From the NCBI GenBank assembly GCA_016188985.1, contig JACPGM010000081.1, forward strand, positions 1-64,000: 64,000 bases of DNA. The letters are read 5' to 3'. A program made the position numbers and the translations under genes. Shown piece by piece: positions 8,251-16,317 of the stretch. This stretch comes from Lentisphaerota bacterium (GTDB lineage Bacteria > Verrucomicrobiota > Kiritimatiellia > JAAZAB01). The stretch's first letter is position 1. The number at the start of each line of letters is the position of its first letter. Below the pieces are notes generated by a model. The model was not told where the DNA came from and ran no database searches. It was given only the letters and a program-made list of their open reading frames with translations.

Positions 8251-9655
8251 GGAAATAGACATCACGCCGGCCATCGGCACTCATCTGGCCGGAGACATGT
8301 GCCGCTTGCGGCCGGCGGAAAAGATTCTGCATCCGCTCTTTGCCCGGGCCCTGGTGGCCGGGCGAAGCGCCGCTCCCGACGAAACCAGCATTTGCCTGCT
8401 GACGCTGGACCTCTGCACCATCGGTAATGAATGCGCGGCGCATCTGCGGCAGGAGCTTGCCCGCCAATTCGGTTTTCGGCGCGAAGCGGTAATGCTGCAC
8501 CTGGCGCAGAATCATAGCGCGCCGTCTTTGGGCGGACACCTGTTCTTGACGCCGGACAGCCCCTATGTCTCCAAGGATTTCTGGTGGGTCTACCAGGGCG
8601 ACCCAAACTACCTGGATTTCCTGGCGCCGCGCCTGCAGGAAGTCGTGCAAAGAGCCATCGCGGCCATGCAACCGGTTACTATGGCCTGCCTGGGCAGAGC
8701 CGACGGCCGGATCGCCCACAATCGCCGTTTTATCAAGCGCAACGGCTCGGTGCAGAGTCAGCCGTTGGTGGACGACCTCTTTGAGGTGCTCTGTGTGGAA
8801 GGCCCGACGGATCCCGAGGTCGGCGTCGCCGTTTTTAAGAATCGCGCCGGAGAGATCACCGCGGCTCTGCTCCACCACACCGGCCATCCTTGCAGCCATT
8901 TCAGTTCTAACTGGGTCACGCCGAGCTGGCCGGGCGCCTGGTGCCGGGCCTTCAAGCAACTCGCCGGCCAACAGTGCGTTCCTCTGATGCTTAACGGCTG
9001 CTGTGGCAACATCAATGTCTGGAGCAACGTGCCGTTCGAACGCATACCCGCTGACGAAACCGTGGCCGAATGGCTGATGCAGTCAACCGCCGCGGTCCTG
9101 GAGAAGCTCGTGTTCACCGAGCCAAGCGAGTTAGCCTGTAATAGCGTCATCTTGCCTATGAACTTCGCGGACCTGGAGCTCCAATTAGGCCGCGAAAACC
9201 TGGCGCACGCGCGCCAGTTGCTGGAAAAGCATCCGCAGCCGCGCTGGCGGGACCAAGCCAAAACCAACCTGGATGTCGAGTGGATTTTTGCGGTCGTGGC
9301 CAACGACCTGCACCGCCGGATCCAGAGCACCCAGACGTATTCCTACGAAGTTCAGGCCTTCCGCCTGGGCGACCTCGGCCTGGTGGGTCTGATCGGCGAG
9401 CCGTTCGTCGAGGGCCAACTGGAGATCAAGCGCCAGTCCCCGGCCAAACGCACTTTCGTGGCGCACATGTGCAACGGCTATATCGGCTACGTGCCCACCC
9501 GCCAGAGTCATCGCGCCTTTAACTATAACTTCCTGTCGCCGGAAGGCTCTCCGGTGCGCCGCGGCGCCAATCTCTTTCTGCTGCAGGAAGATGCCCTGGA
9601 ACGGATCGGCGCCGCGGCGATTGACGCACTTAAAGGCCTGTTTGCTCCGCCGTAG
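8237..9655 (+). CDS. neutral/alkaline ceramidase-like hydrolase, start lies in repeat
   Basis: The product matches the N-terminal domain family of neutral/alkaline non-lysosomal ceramidases, which are widespread in PVC bacteria. It has EIDITPAIGTHLAGD at the N-terminus, HPLFARALV, a histidine cluster in HLAQNHSAPS and LLHHTGHPC, and LMLNGCCGNIN. Neutral ceramidases are zinc amidases, and these His residues are likely metal ligands. The substrate here is unknown. The ORF track extends to 8084, but residues before the family start are translated from repeat B3. The in-frame GTG at 8237 gives VFRSSEIDITP, with about 472 residues. That GTG is itself part of the repeat, and no good ribosome-binding site is seen. 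No signal peptide remains, so the native 5 prime end may have been lost. Confidence 0.75.
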   Translation: MFRSSEIDITPAIGTHLAGDMCRLRPAEKILHPLFARALVAGRSAAPDETSICLLTLDLCTIGNECAAHLRQELARQFGFRREAVMLHLAQNHSAPSLGGHLFLTPDSPYVSKDFWWVYQGDPNYLDFLAPRLQEVVQRAIAAMQPVTMACLGRADGRIAHNRRFIKRNGSVQSQPLVDDLFEVLCVEGPTDPEVGVAVFKNRAGEITAALLHHTGHPCSHFSSNWVTPSWPGAWCRAFKQLAGQQCVPLMLNGCCGNINVWSNVPFERIPADETVAEWLMQSTAAVLEKLVFTEPSELACNSVILPMNFADLELQLGRENLAHARQLLEKHPQPRWRDQAKTNLDVEWIFAVVANDLHRRIQSTQTYSYEVQAFRLGDLGLVGLIGEPFVEGQLEIKRQSPAKRTFVAHMCNGYIGYVPTRQSHRAFNYNFLSPEGSPVRRGANLFLLQEDALERIGAAAIDALKGLFAPP

Positions 9656-9661
9656 TAATGG

Positions 9662-9840
9662 GTCACTTATGAGGTCGTCGCGTGAAGGTTCCGCCGGCAG
9701 GCGGATGCTACTCTGCGAAGTAAGCCTTCGCTACGAAGCACGAGTCCGCCAGGGTGGAAGGGACGGCTCGCCGAGCCGTCCGCGGCCTGCCTACCGAAGC
9801 CGCTTCGGCGCAGGCAGGCGCGTTCGGGCCTACCCTACCT
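9662..9840. repeat. dispersed repeat family A, copy 2 (inverted), with nested D
   Basis: A reverse-orientation copy of A1, from GTCGCGTGAAGGTTCCGCC through the CGGCTCGCCGAGCCG hairpin to CGTTCGGGCCTACC. Family D occupies 9707-9745 between GCGGAT and CCGCC. It fills most of the gap upstream of rpsP. Confidence 0.8.
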
Positions 9841-9958
9841 GTTACCCCATGAGACTGAGGCCATACCCGCCGTAAAAGATTTCTGCTTGCATCGTTTGGG
9901 CAATCCTGCTAAGAAGCAAGCCGACGTTGCCGCAATTCCCGCAAGCTGGAGAACGCTA

Positions 9959-10273
9959 ATGGCAGTTAAAATCAGATGCCGTAAGACCGGGGCCAACAAC
10001 GATCCGTGTTTCCGGATCGTCGCCACCGACAGCCGCGCGCCCCGCGATGGCAAGAGTCTGGAAATCCTGGGCTGGTACGATCCCAAAAAAACCAAGGCCA
10101 ACTTCCACCTGGAGCTCGAGCGTATTCAGGCCTGGCAAGGCAAGGGCGCCATTATTTCGGAAACGGTTCGCAGCCTGATCAAAAAAGCCCGCACCGTTCC
10201 CATGGCGGCGCCGGCGCCAACCACGACCTCCGCCACGCCTGAGGCTACTCCCGAGAAGACGGCCAGGGCCTGA
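9959..10273 (+). CDS. rpsP: 30S ribosomal protein S16
   Basis: A small-subunit ribosomal protein needed for 30S assembly. The track starts at 9887, but the family N-terminus MAVKIRCRKTG begins at the ATG at 9959, preceded by GGAG seven bases upstream. This gives 104 residues. FRIVATDSRAPRDGKSLEILGWYDP is the family signature. An Ala/Pro/Thr-rich tail follows the conserved core. It heads the conserved block rpsP-khpA-trmD-rplS-rnhB. khpA starts four bases after its stop. Confidence 0.95.
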   Translation: MAVKIRCRKTGANNDPCFRIVATDSRAPRDGKSLEILGWYDPKKTKANFHLELERIQAWQGKGAIISETVRSLIKKARTVPMAAPAPTTTSATPEATPEKTARA

Positions 10274-10277
10274 GCGC

Positions 10278-10508
10278 ATGAAAGAATTTATTGTCTACAT
10301 CCTGAAGGGACTGGTTAATTATCCCGAGCAAATTGTAGTGGCCGAAATTTTCGGCCGGCAGACGGCCATCCTGGAAGTGCGCTGTCATCCCGAAGACATG
10401 GGCCGGATCATCGGCAAGAACGGCAAGACCATCGGCGCCCTGCGCGTGCTCCTGACCAGCCTGGCGGCCAAGCAAAAGCGCCGCACCATCCTCGAAGTCG
10501 TCGAGTAA
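10278..10508 (+). CDS. khpA: KH-domain RNA-binding protein KhpA
   Basis: A 76-residue single KH domain protein of the KhpA/YlqC family. The GxxG loop is in MGRIIGKNGKTIGALRVLL. This family binds RNA and acts with KhpB in some bacteria in cell division or envelope control. Its place between rpsP and trmD is the usual one. The start lies four bases after the rpsP stop. Confidence 0.93.
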   Translation: MKEFIVYILKGLVNYPEQIVVAEIFGRQTAILEVRCHPEDMGRIIGKNGKTIGALRVLLTSLAAKQKRRTILEVVE

Positions 10509-10586
10509 AGTACGGAAGGCAAGCCACTCTGCTAAAGGCCATGTGAGGCAAGGCGCAGGATTAATGCCTCAGCCATCTTAAAGGGG

Positions 10587-10790
10587 CAAGAGGTAGGGCG
10601 CGTTCGTCCAGCCTTCGTAGCCAGTAGGCTTACTACGGCGGAGTAGGCCCGAACGCGCCTGCCTGCGCCGAAGCGGCTTCGGTAGGCAGGCCGCGGACCG
10701 TCGTCGCGCCGTAGCGGCGCTTTGCCGCGTCGCGAAGGCGGACGCCCCGGCGGTGCGTCCCTACCCTCACACGACCACCACATAACTGGA
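10587..10790. repeat. dispersed repeat family A, copy 3
   Basis: Same order as copy 1: GTAGGGCGCGTTCGTCC, the GCCTGCCTGCGCC / GGTAGGCAGGC hairpin and CCGTCGTCGCGCCGTAG. The right side ends differently (GCCCCGGCGGTGCGTCCC). It is inserted in the khpA-trmD gap of an otherwise compact operon. Confidence 0.8.
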
Positions 10791-10815
10791 CCTTCCGCGC
10801 AGGAAAGTTATTCCC

Positions 10816-11562
10816 ATGGGAACCACATTGCAGGTTGATATCATTACCATCTTCCCTTCCATGGTGCGGGGATTCCTGGAAGAAAGCATCATGAAGCGCG
10901 CCGCCGAGCGCGGGGCCGTTACCTTCCGGGTAATTAACCTGCGCGATTTTACCGGCGACCGCCACCAGAGCGTGGATGACCGCCCTTACGGCGGTGGGCC
11001 GGGCATGGTTATGAAGCCGGAACCGTTCTTCAAGGCCGTGGAAGCGGCACGCGGCGTGGCGCGTGACGCGCCACGGGTAATCCTCATGTCGCCCCAAGGA
11101 CGTCCCTTCAGCCAGGCCTTGGCGGCCGAGCTTGCCCGCGCGCAGCATCTGATCTTTCTTTGCGGCCATTATGAGGGCGTGGACGAGCGCGTGGCCCAAG
11201 CCGCGGCCACTGATGAAATTTCAATTGGCGACTACGTGCTGACCAACGGCACCCTGGCGGCCGCCGTGGTGATTGACGCCGTGGTGCGGCTCCTGCCCGA
11301 TGTCCTGGGCGCCAAGGACGCTACCGCGGAAGAGTCGTTCCAGGACAACCGCCTGGAATACCCGCAATACACCCGCCCCGAAAATTTCCGGGGCTTGCGC
11401 GTACCGGATATTTTACTGACCGGCGACCACGCGGCCATCGCCCACTGGCGCTCAGAGCAGTCCCGCCAACGCACCCGCGCGCGGCGACCGGACTTGCTGA
11501 TCCAGCCTGAGGCGGATCCCTGGCCTGGCTCGGGCAGGCTGCCTTCGTCAGAAAAGTCTTGA
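10816..11562 (+). CDS. trmD: tRNA (guanine-N1)-methyltransferase
   Basis: TrmD makes m1G37 in tRNAs with G36, which prevents +1 frameshifting. The 248-residue length fits. The trefoil-knot SAM site is visible in LIFLCGHYEGVDERV and EISIGDYVLTNGTLAA. The substrate-side motif DRPYGGGPGMVM is intact, and a typical YTRPENF segment follows. The protein starts VDIITIFPSM as in the family. It sits between khpA and rplS as in most bacteria. The 3 prime end (EADPWPGSG) shows repeat-like sequence (GAGGCGGATCC), so the last residues may come from repeat insertion. Confidence 0.95.
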   Translation: MGTTLQVDIITIFPSMVRGFLEESIMKRAAERGAVTFRVINLRDFTGDRHQSVDDRPYGGGPGMVMKPEPFFKAVEAARGVARDAPRVILMSPQGRPFSQALAAELARAQHLIFLCGHYEGVDERVAQAAATDEISIGDYVLTNGTLAAAVVIDAVVRLLPDVLGAKDATAEESFQDNRLEYPQYTRPENFRGLRVPDILLTGDHAAIAHWRSEQSRQRTRARRPDLLIQPEADPWPGSGRLPSSEKS

Positions 11563-11647
11563 CGGGCCAACGCTTAGGCCTACAATCGCTCGCCAAACCG
11601 CTGAAAAGTTTTTGGGCAAACGATCGCCCCAAGGTTTTTGCACGCTA

Positions 11648-12001
11648 ATGAGCACGAGCATACTGAAAGCAATTGACCTGGAAAACCGCAAGAAGGAGCC
11701 CTTGGCTGGCTTTGCGGTCGGCGACAGCGTCAAGGTCCTGATAAAAATCAAGGAAGGCGATAAGGAACGCCTGCAGGCTTTTGCCGGCACGGTGATTGCC
11801 CGCAAGGGTTCCGGCGCTACGGAAACCTTTACCGTCCGCCAGATTTGTTTCGGCGAAGGGGTCGAACGTGTTTTCCCGCTGCACTCGCCGAACTTAGCCG
11901 GCCTTGAGGTGGAAGACCGCGTGAAAAGGAAGCGGGCCAAATTGTATTATCTGCGGAAGCGCACTGGCAAAACGGCCAATCTGGAAACGCAGCCGGCTTA
12001 A
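11648..12001 (+). CDS. rplS: 50S ribosomal protein L19
   Basis: A large-subunit ribosomal protein at the 30S-50S interface. The true start is the ATG at 11648 (MSTSILKAIDLENRKK) and not the track start at 11612. This gives 117 residues. AFAGTVIARKGSGATETFTVR and the basic segment RVKRKRAKLYYLRKRTGK are diagnostic. It lies directly before rnhB, with a 19-base gap. Confidence 0.95.
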   Translation: MSTSILKAIDLENRKKEPLAGFAVGDSVKVLIKIKEGDKERLQAFAGTVIARKGSGATETFTVRQICFGEGVERVFPLHSPNLAGLEVEDRVKRKRAKLYYLRKRTGKTANLETQPA

Positions 12002-12019
12002 TACCTTGGCAGAGAGAGC

Positions 12020-12736
12020 ATGGAGGAAAACGCAGGCTTGCTGCAATTCGAACGCTTAGCGTGGGCCCGCGGCTGCCGGCGCGTGGCCGGCGTGGACGAA
12101 GCCGGGCGCGGCCCCCTGGCCGGCCCGGTCGTGGCGGCCGCCGTCGTATTTGCCCAGGCTTTCATCGAGCAGGAAGAGCATCTCAGCTTTGCCGCGCTCA
12201 CCGATTCCAAGCAGCTTACCGAACGCCAGCGCGAGCGGTTCTTCGAACTGCTGGTTAAGTCTCCCGAAGTCGAAATCGGCGTTGGTTTCGGCGATGTGCC
12301 CGAAATTGACAAGCTCAACATCCTGGCCGCCACGCACCGCAGCATGCAACGGGCCTTGGCGCAACTGACCGCTCCCCCGGAGTATGCCCTGATTGATGGC
12401 CGGGCGGTGCCTGGTCTTCCCTGTCCTTCCCTGGCCATCATTAAAGGCGATTGCCGCAGCCTTTCGATCGCCGCCGCCAGCGTGATCGCCAAGGTGACAC
12501 GCGACCGCTTAATGACCAATCTCGACCGCGAGCATCCTGAATACGGGTTTGTGCGCCACAAAGGCTACGGCACGGCCGCGCATATCCAGGCCCTCCTGAA
12601 ATATGGCGCTATCTCCCAGCATCGCCGCTCGTTCCGGCCAGTGCGCGACATGGAGACCATCCGCGGCCGGCTGAATCCCGACCATGATCGGGACCGGTGC
12701 CATGTGGAAAATTTTAAACCTCCTGCTGTCCGCTAA
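12020..12736 (+). CDS. rnhB: ribonuclease HII
   Basis: RNase HII removes ribonucleotides from DNA and RNA-DNA hybrids. The 238-residue protein has the catalytic D26-E27 pair in GVDEAGRGPLAGPVV, DSKQLTERQR, the third acidic residue in YALIDGRAVPGL and the final one in SVIAKVTRDRLM. The motif set is complete. The C-terminal tail overlaps the yraN start by about 35 bases in another frame, which suggests coupling. Confidence 0.94.
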   Translation: MEENAGLLQFERLAWARGCRRVAGVDEAGRGPLAGPVVAAAVVFAQAFIEQEEHLSFAALTDSKQLTERQRERFFELLVKSPEVEIGVGFGDVPEIDKLNILAATHRSMQRALAQLTAPPEYALIDGRAVPGLPCPSLAIIKGDCRSLSIAAASVIAKVTRDRLMTNLDREHPEYGFVRHKGYGTAAHIQALLKYGAISQHRRSFRPVRDMETIRGRLNPDHDRDRCHVENFKPPAVR

Positions 12737-13130
12737 GGCCGCGGCCAAGCCTCCGACCGCGGGCCGCTGGGGCGAAGAGCAGGCCGAGCGCGCGTTGCGC
12801 AAGAAAGGCTACGCCATTCTCGGCCGCCGCGTCCGCATCGGCCGACGCGATGAATTGGACTTGGTGGCGCGGGACGGCGCCGTACTGGTGTTTATCGAAG
12901 TCAAGACCCGCAAAACCGAGACGTTCGGCCGGCCTGTGGCGGCAGTCAACCGCGCCAAGCGGCACTACCTTGCGCGCGCCGCCGTGCGCTATCTCAAACG
13001 CCTGCATCCGGCGCCTCGCGCGTTCCGTTTCGATGTTGTCGAAGTAATCGGCGCGGCCGGCGCGGGCGCGCCGCTGGTCCGCCACATTGAAAATGCCTTT
13101 CCCCTGGACCGCTGTTACCGCGTTCCATGA
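12702..13130 (+). CDS. yraN: YraN/UPF0102 family nuclease-like protein
   Basis: A small UPF0102 protein with a restriction-endonuclease-like fold. The motif GRWGEEQAERALRKKGYAIL is followed by RDELDLVARDGAVLVFIEVKTRK, the PD-(D/E)xK core, and by a C-terminal RFDVVEV. The family often sits next to rnhB and may act in DNA processing, but its role is not settled. ATG 12702 (MWKILNLLL) is preferred. ATG 12684 is also possible. The last codons (GTTCCATGA) belong to a sequence that is duplicated about 140 bases downstream. Confidence 0.88.
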   Translation: MWKILNLLLSAKAAAKPPTAGRWGEEQAERALRKKGYAILGRRVRIGRRDELDLVARDGAVLVFIEVKTRKTETFGRPVAAVNRAKRHYLARAAVRYLKRLHPAPRAFRFDVVEVIGAAGAGAPLVRHIENAFPLDRCYRVP

Positions 13131-13376
13131 AGCCAAAGTCTTGAGTGCTTGACGCTTAGTTGGTAGCCGCGCCCGTGAGGGCGTGGACTCTTCCGGCGGC
13201 CACGGCGTTCCCTCCTGAGGCGGGTCCGCCTGTGGCGGAACCGCCGCGGCTACCTGTTCTCGTGTTCCGTGAAGCAAAAGCCTTGAGCGCTTGACGCTAA
13301 GCCGCCGCTGTGCGATATTCCCGGCACTGAACCGTAACTGCGCAACCCGACGAACAATAAGACAAAGTGGAAAACC
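13131..13376. repeat. family C palindromic repeat (copy 1) flanked by a ~40-base direct repeat
   Basis: The core 13163-13253 starts GTAGCCGCGCCCGTGAGGG and ends GCCGCGGCTAC, a large imperfect palindrome. It is flanked by near-identical segments, TTCCATGAAGCCAAAGTCTTGAGTGCTTGACGC at about 13124 and TTCCGTGAAGCAAAAGCCTTGAGCGCTTGACGC at about 13266. The left direct repeat includes the yraN stop. No gene was seen. Confidence 0.7.
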
Positions 13377-13847
13377 ATGCAATTCGATGACGCCCAGAAA
13401 GATGCCGTTCGGCGCTGGGTAGCCGAAGGTTGCAGCCTGGCCGATATCCAGAAGCGCTTGAGTAACGAATTCAAACTCTCCGTAACCTTCCTGGACTTGC
13501 GCTTTATGATCCTGGATCTCGGCCTGAAGATTAAGGAACAGGCTAAGACAACCAGTCCAGGACTGGCGCTGGGCAACAATCCAACGGCACGGACGGCCCA
13601 GGCCGCGGAGGGTTTTGAACCGGAAACCGCCGGTGGCGTTTCCGTCACGCTCGACCGCGTCATGAAACCCGGCGCGGTGGTGAGCGGCACGGTTCGGTTC
13701 AGCGACGGTGTTTCGGCTTCCTGGCTGCTGGACCAGCTTGGCCGCCTGGCGCTGGACGCGCGCAAGCCGAATTACCGGCCCAGCCCGCAGGACCTGGAAG
13801 CCTTTCAGAGCGAGCTGCGCAACCTTCTGCAAAGCCGCGGATTCTGA
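13377..13847 (+). CDS. conserved hypothetical protein (PVC-type)
   Basis: A 156-residue protein with no named domain that I recognise with certainty. The N-terminal half (FDDAQKDAVRRWVAEGCSLADIQKRL, then a leucine-rich helix) looks like a small helical DNA- or protein-binding module that selects lineage-specific partners. The second half has VSVTLDRVMKPGAVVSGTVRFSDG followed by ASWLLDQLGRLAL, which looks like a beta-rich domain. I recall similar proteins in Verrucomicrobia-like genomes, but the function is unknown. No signal peptide is present. It stands alone between repeats. Confidence 0.7.
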   Translation: MQFDDAQKDAVRRWVAEGCSLADIQKRLSNEFKLSVTFLDLRFMILDLGLKIKEQAKTTSPGLALGNNPTARTAQAAEGFEPETAGGVSVTLDRVMKPGAVVSGTVRFSDGVSASWLLDQLGRLALDARKPNYRPSPQDLEAFQSELRNLLQSRGF

Positions 13848-14064
13848 GGTAACCCGGCGTTGCGCGCCGGGCTATGATGTAGCACCCCTTTGGGGTGCGT
13901 TGTGAGCAGGCCAAAGGCCTGTAACATGATAGCCTGGGGCGCCTGCCTGCGCCGAAGCGGCTTCGGCAGGCAGGCAACCCCAGGACAAAACGTGTTGCCC
14001 AAAACCATCCCGCACCCTGTAGGGGTGCTACATCTCCCCCAAGTTTTTTCCCTGGAATGTCATT
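13848..14064. repeat. hairpin-rich intergenic repeat region
   Basis: This contains GTAGCACCCCTTTGGGGTGC (13881 on), the hairpin GCCTGCCTGCGCCGAAGCGG / CTTCGGCAGGCAGGC shared with family A (about 13940-13976), and GCACCCTGTAGGGGTGC (about 14011-14030). It lies between convergent genes and may act as a bidirectional transcription barrier. Confidence 0.6.
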
Positions 14065-14346
14065 TCAGTGGATCGAAGTGCGCAGATCGAGGAGCAGGTA
14101 GCGGGGATCACCCTCGATCAGAGCGCTCAGGCTGGACAAGCGTTCCTGCACTTGCTGCTGCTCGGCCGCGACGGTAACGAACGCCAATTCGGCTACCTGC
14201 CATAAATCCTGCTGGCCGACCTCGGCCACGCTCACGTTCATCCGGTTTAAAACGCGGTCCTTAAGGCTGCGCACCACCCGGCGCTTATCCTTAAGCGAGC
14301 GCGCCTCCGGAATGCTGATCCGCGCCTCTAACAATCCGATCACCAT
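14065..14346 (-). CDS. DUF503 family protein (YlxP-like)
   Basis: A 93-residue protein of the DUF503 family, recognised by the start MVIGLLEARISIPEARSLKDKRRVVRSLKDR and by NVSVAEVGQQDLWQVAELAFVTVA. Family members are often next to infB-rbfA, and their exact role is unknown. Here it is the last gene of a minus-strand set with the alcohol dehydrogenase and cupin genes, six bases after the former. Confidence 0.88.
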   Translation of the reverse strand: MVIGLLEARISIPEARSLKDKRRVVRSLKDRVLNRMNVSVAEVGQQDLWQVAELAFVTVAAEQQQVQERLSSLSALIEGDPRYLLLDLRTSIH

Positions 14347-14352
14347 ACGCCT

Positions 14353-15462
14353 TTATCCTCCGAACAACCGGTCCAGAAGCCAGGCGACATCAGCAGCGGT
14401 AATGGTCTTCGGATTGGCCTTGGTGGACCAGGCGCCGACCGTTTCCTGAATGATCGCGTCTTTTTCAATGAGCGCTTGGCCGCGGAAGGGCGAGGACATA
14501 TCAAGCGCAACAAGCAGATGCCGGATAAGCTCCAGCAGGTCCCGGCCCAGGGCTTGGCTGACCTGCGCGTATTTTGGGCCAACAACTTCCCGGTTCAATT
14601 CCACGGCATGCGGCAAGCACACGCCGCAGAGGTAGCCGTGGGGAACATGGTAGCGAACAGCCAGCGGATGGCAAATTCCGTGAACAATGCCCAAACGCGC
14701 CATGCAAAAGCTCAAGCCTCCCAGGTAACTGCCCAGCAAGAGCGGTTCAGCCGCCGCGCTCGCTCCGCGATAGAAGGCTTCCAGGTTGGCGCCAATCAGA
14801 CTGAGCGCTTGCAGTCCCAGGCAATCGCTCAACCAGGTGGCATGGCGGCTGGTAAAAGCTTCCCACGCCTGGGTAAAGGCATCCATGCCGGCATAAGCAA
14901 TTGTGCGCTGCGGGCAATGGGCCAAGAGGCCGGCATCCAGAATGACCAGGCGGGCCAGCAGGGCATCGTCGCGAATTGATTTTTTCTGGCGGGTGGCGTT
15001 ATTAGTCAAAACGGAGTTGACCGTCGCCTCGGAGCCGGTGCCGGCGGTGGTCGGCGCGGCCGCAAATACGATACCCGGTGTCTCAATGGCGGCGCCCTGG
15101 TGATAGGCCTGCGGCGGCTGCGCGGCATGAAACAAGCCCGCGCAGGCTTTGGCCAGGTCCAGCACGCTTCCGCCGCCGACCCCGGCAATAAAATCGGCCC
15201 GGTGTTTGCGCGCCGCGGCCAGGAGCGCGCTTAAGTCATCAAGGGTCGGCTCGCCACCGACGTGTTCCCAAGCGGCCATGATCAGGCCGCCGGGATTATT
15301 TTGAAGAATTATCGGCAACACCCCGTGGGCGGCCAATGAGCGCCCATGCACCAGCAACCCGCGCCGGCCGTAGCGCGCGCATTCCGCCAGGAGTTCCTTA
15401 ACCCGGCCGGCGCCCACCAGCGTCCGTTCCGGAAGCAAAAATTTCTCGGGCAGAACGCTCAT
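14353..15462 (-). CDS. iron-containing alcohol dehydrogenase family protein
   Basis: A 369-residue group III NAD(P)-dependent alcohol dehydrogenase. The nucleotide-binding GVGGGSVLDLAKA is near residue 95, followed by TTAGTGSEAT. The metal site region is GMDAFTQAWEAFTSRH, and the later ligands are in HGICHPLAVRYHVPHGYLCG. Compared with FucO-type enzymes, the second ligand His of DALTHAIE is Gln here, while the last two His are kept. The substrate is unknown. It is coupled to the upstream cupin gene by a 4-base overlap, which suggests a small-molecule redox unit. Confidence 0.88.
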   Translation of the reverse strand: MSVLPEKFLLPERTLVGAGRVKELLAECARYGRRGLLVHGRSLAAHGVLPIILQNNPGGLIMAAWEHVGGEPTLDDLSALLAAARKHRADFIAGVGGGSVLDLAKACAGLFHAAQPPQAYHQGAAIETPGIVFAAAPTTAGTGSEATVNSVLTNNATRQKKSIRDDALLARLVILDAGLLAHCPQRTIAYAGMDAFTQAWEAFTSRHATWLSDCLGLQALSLIGANLEAFYRGASAAAEPLLLGSYLGGLSFCMARLGIVHGICHPLAVRYHVPHGYLCGVCLPHAVELNREVVGPKYAQVSQALGRDLLELIRHLLVALDMSSPFRGQALIEKDAIIQETVGAWSTKANPKTITAADVAWLLDRLFGG

Positions 15463-15809
15463 GAGTACTGCATGATGATCGCGATCATTTCCAGCGGCTC
15501 GCCTCCGTTATTAATGACCGCGTGCTCCGCGCCTTTGCCCGTTAGAATCGCGTCGCCGGTTTGAACCGCTGCTTGAGTTTTGCCATCGTCAATCAGGCCC
15601 TGGCCGCGCAAGACCACAAAAAGCTCATCTTCGCCCTCATGTTTGTGCAAGCCGATGCTGGCCTGCGGCGGCAGGGTCAGACGCGCGCAAAGCCTGGTCC
15701 GGGCGGTGATTTCCTCCTTCTTGAAAAAATGCTGGATGGTCACATCGCCTGCGCCGCCGCGCATCTGGCTGCGCACTTCGGTTGGCATATCTGCAGCCTT
15801 GCGGATCAT
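15459..15809 (-). CDS. cupin domain protein
   Basis: A 116-residue single-domain cupin. Motif 1 is GLHKHEGEDELFVVLRGQG, with the His-x-His and Glu metal ligands. Motif 2 is GDAILTGKGAEHAVINNG. Such proteins bind a metal and act as isomerases, dioxygenases or sensors, and the substrate cannot be told. The start has an AAAGGAG ribosome-binding site. Its stop overlaps the start of the alcohol dehydrogenase gene. Confidence 0.85.
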   Translation of the reverse strand: MIRKAADMPTEVRSQMRGGAGDVTIQHFFKKEEITARTRLCARLTLPPQASIGLHKHEGEDELFVVLRGQGLIDDGKTQAAVQTGDAILTGKGAEHAVINNGGEPLEMIAIIMQYS

Positions 15810-15907
15810 AGCGCTCCTTTCGTTTTATCCGCCTTCATCCCGATCTCCAAGCGATCGGGAACTCCGGCGGGACAGCCTTCGCGTCTCGCCAAGCTCGCCG
15901 CGAAGGC

Positions 15908-15984
15908 TGGTCGGGGCGGTGGGATTTGAACCCACGACCTTTTGGTCCCGAACCAAACGCGCTACCAAACTGCGCTACACCCCG
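15908..15984 (-). tRNA. tRNA-Pro (anticodon CGG)
   Basis: The minus strand folds as a full cloverleaf. The acceptor is CGGGGTG/CGCCCCG, the D arm GCGC/GCGC, the anticodon stem TTTGG/CCAAA with loop TTCGGGA (anticodon CGG, reading CCG), and the T arm GTGGG-TTCAAAT-CCCAC. The discriminator is A and the CCA is encoded. Confidence 0.95.
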
Positions 15985-16076
15985 AAAGCAGGAAAAGAGC
16001 ATACCGACTTGCCACCAGCAGTCAACTTACTTATTTGACGCACAGGGAGTAATCCGTCAGTCTCGCGGGGCAACTG

Positions 16077-16227
16077 GTAGGGCGTGTTCGTCCAGCCTTC
16101 GTAGCCAGTAGGCTTACTATGGCGGAGTAGGCCCGAACGCGCCGTTCACGGTGAACGTTCACGATGAACCACGGACGGCTCGGCGAGCCGTCCCTACCTT
16201 CACGCGATCACCTCGTAACTGACCAAT
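16077..16227. repeat. dispersed repeat family A, copy 4
   Basis: Starts GTAGGGCGTGTTCGTCCAGCC and ends near CTCGTAACTGACC. The central GCCTGCCTGC hairpin is replaced by GTTCACGGTGAAC / GTTCACGATGAAC palindromes. Confidence 0.75.
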
Positions 16228-16317
16228 TACGATTCCAGGCAAATATTTCTGTTAAAAATCAACCGGGCGGGATATGCTTTCACCGGACTAAAGCGGGCTG
16301 TGCCCGCACCCCATTAT

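Noticed and set aside
12714-13832. Minus-strand ORF of 372 aa
   Set aside because: Antisense to yraN and the hypothetical gene and crosses a palindromic repeat.
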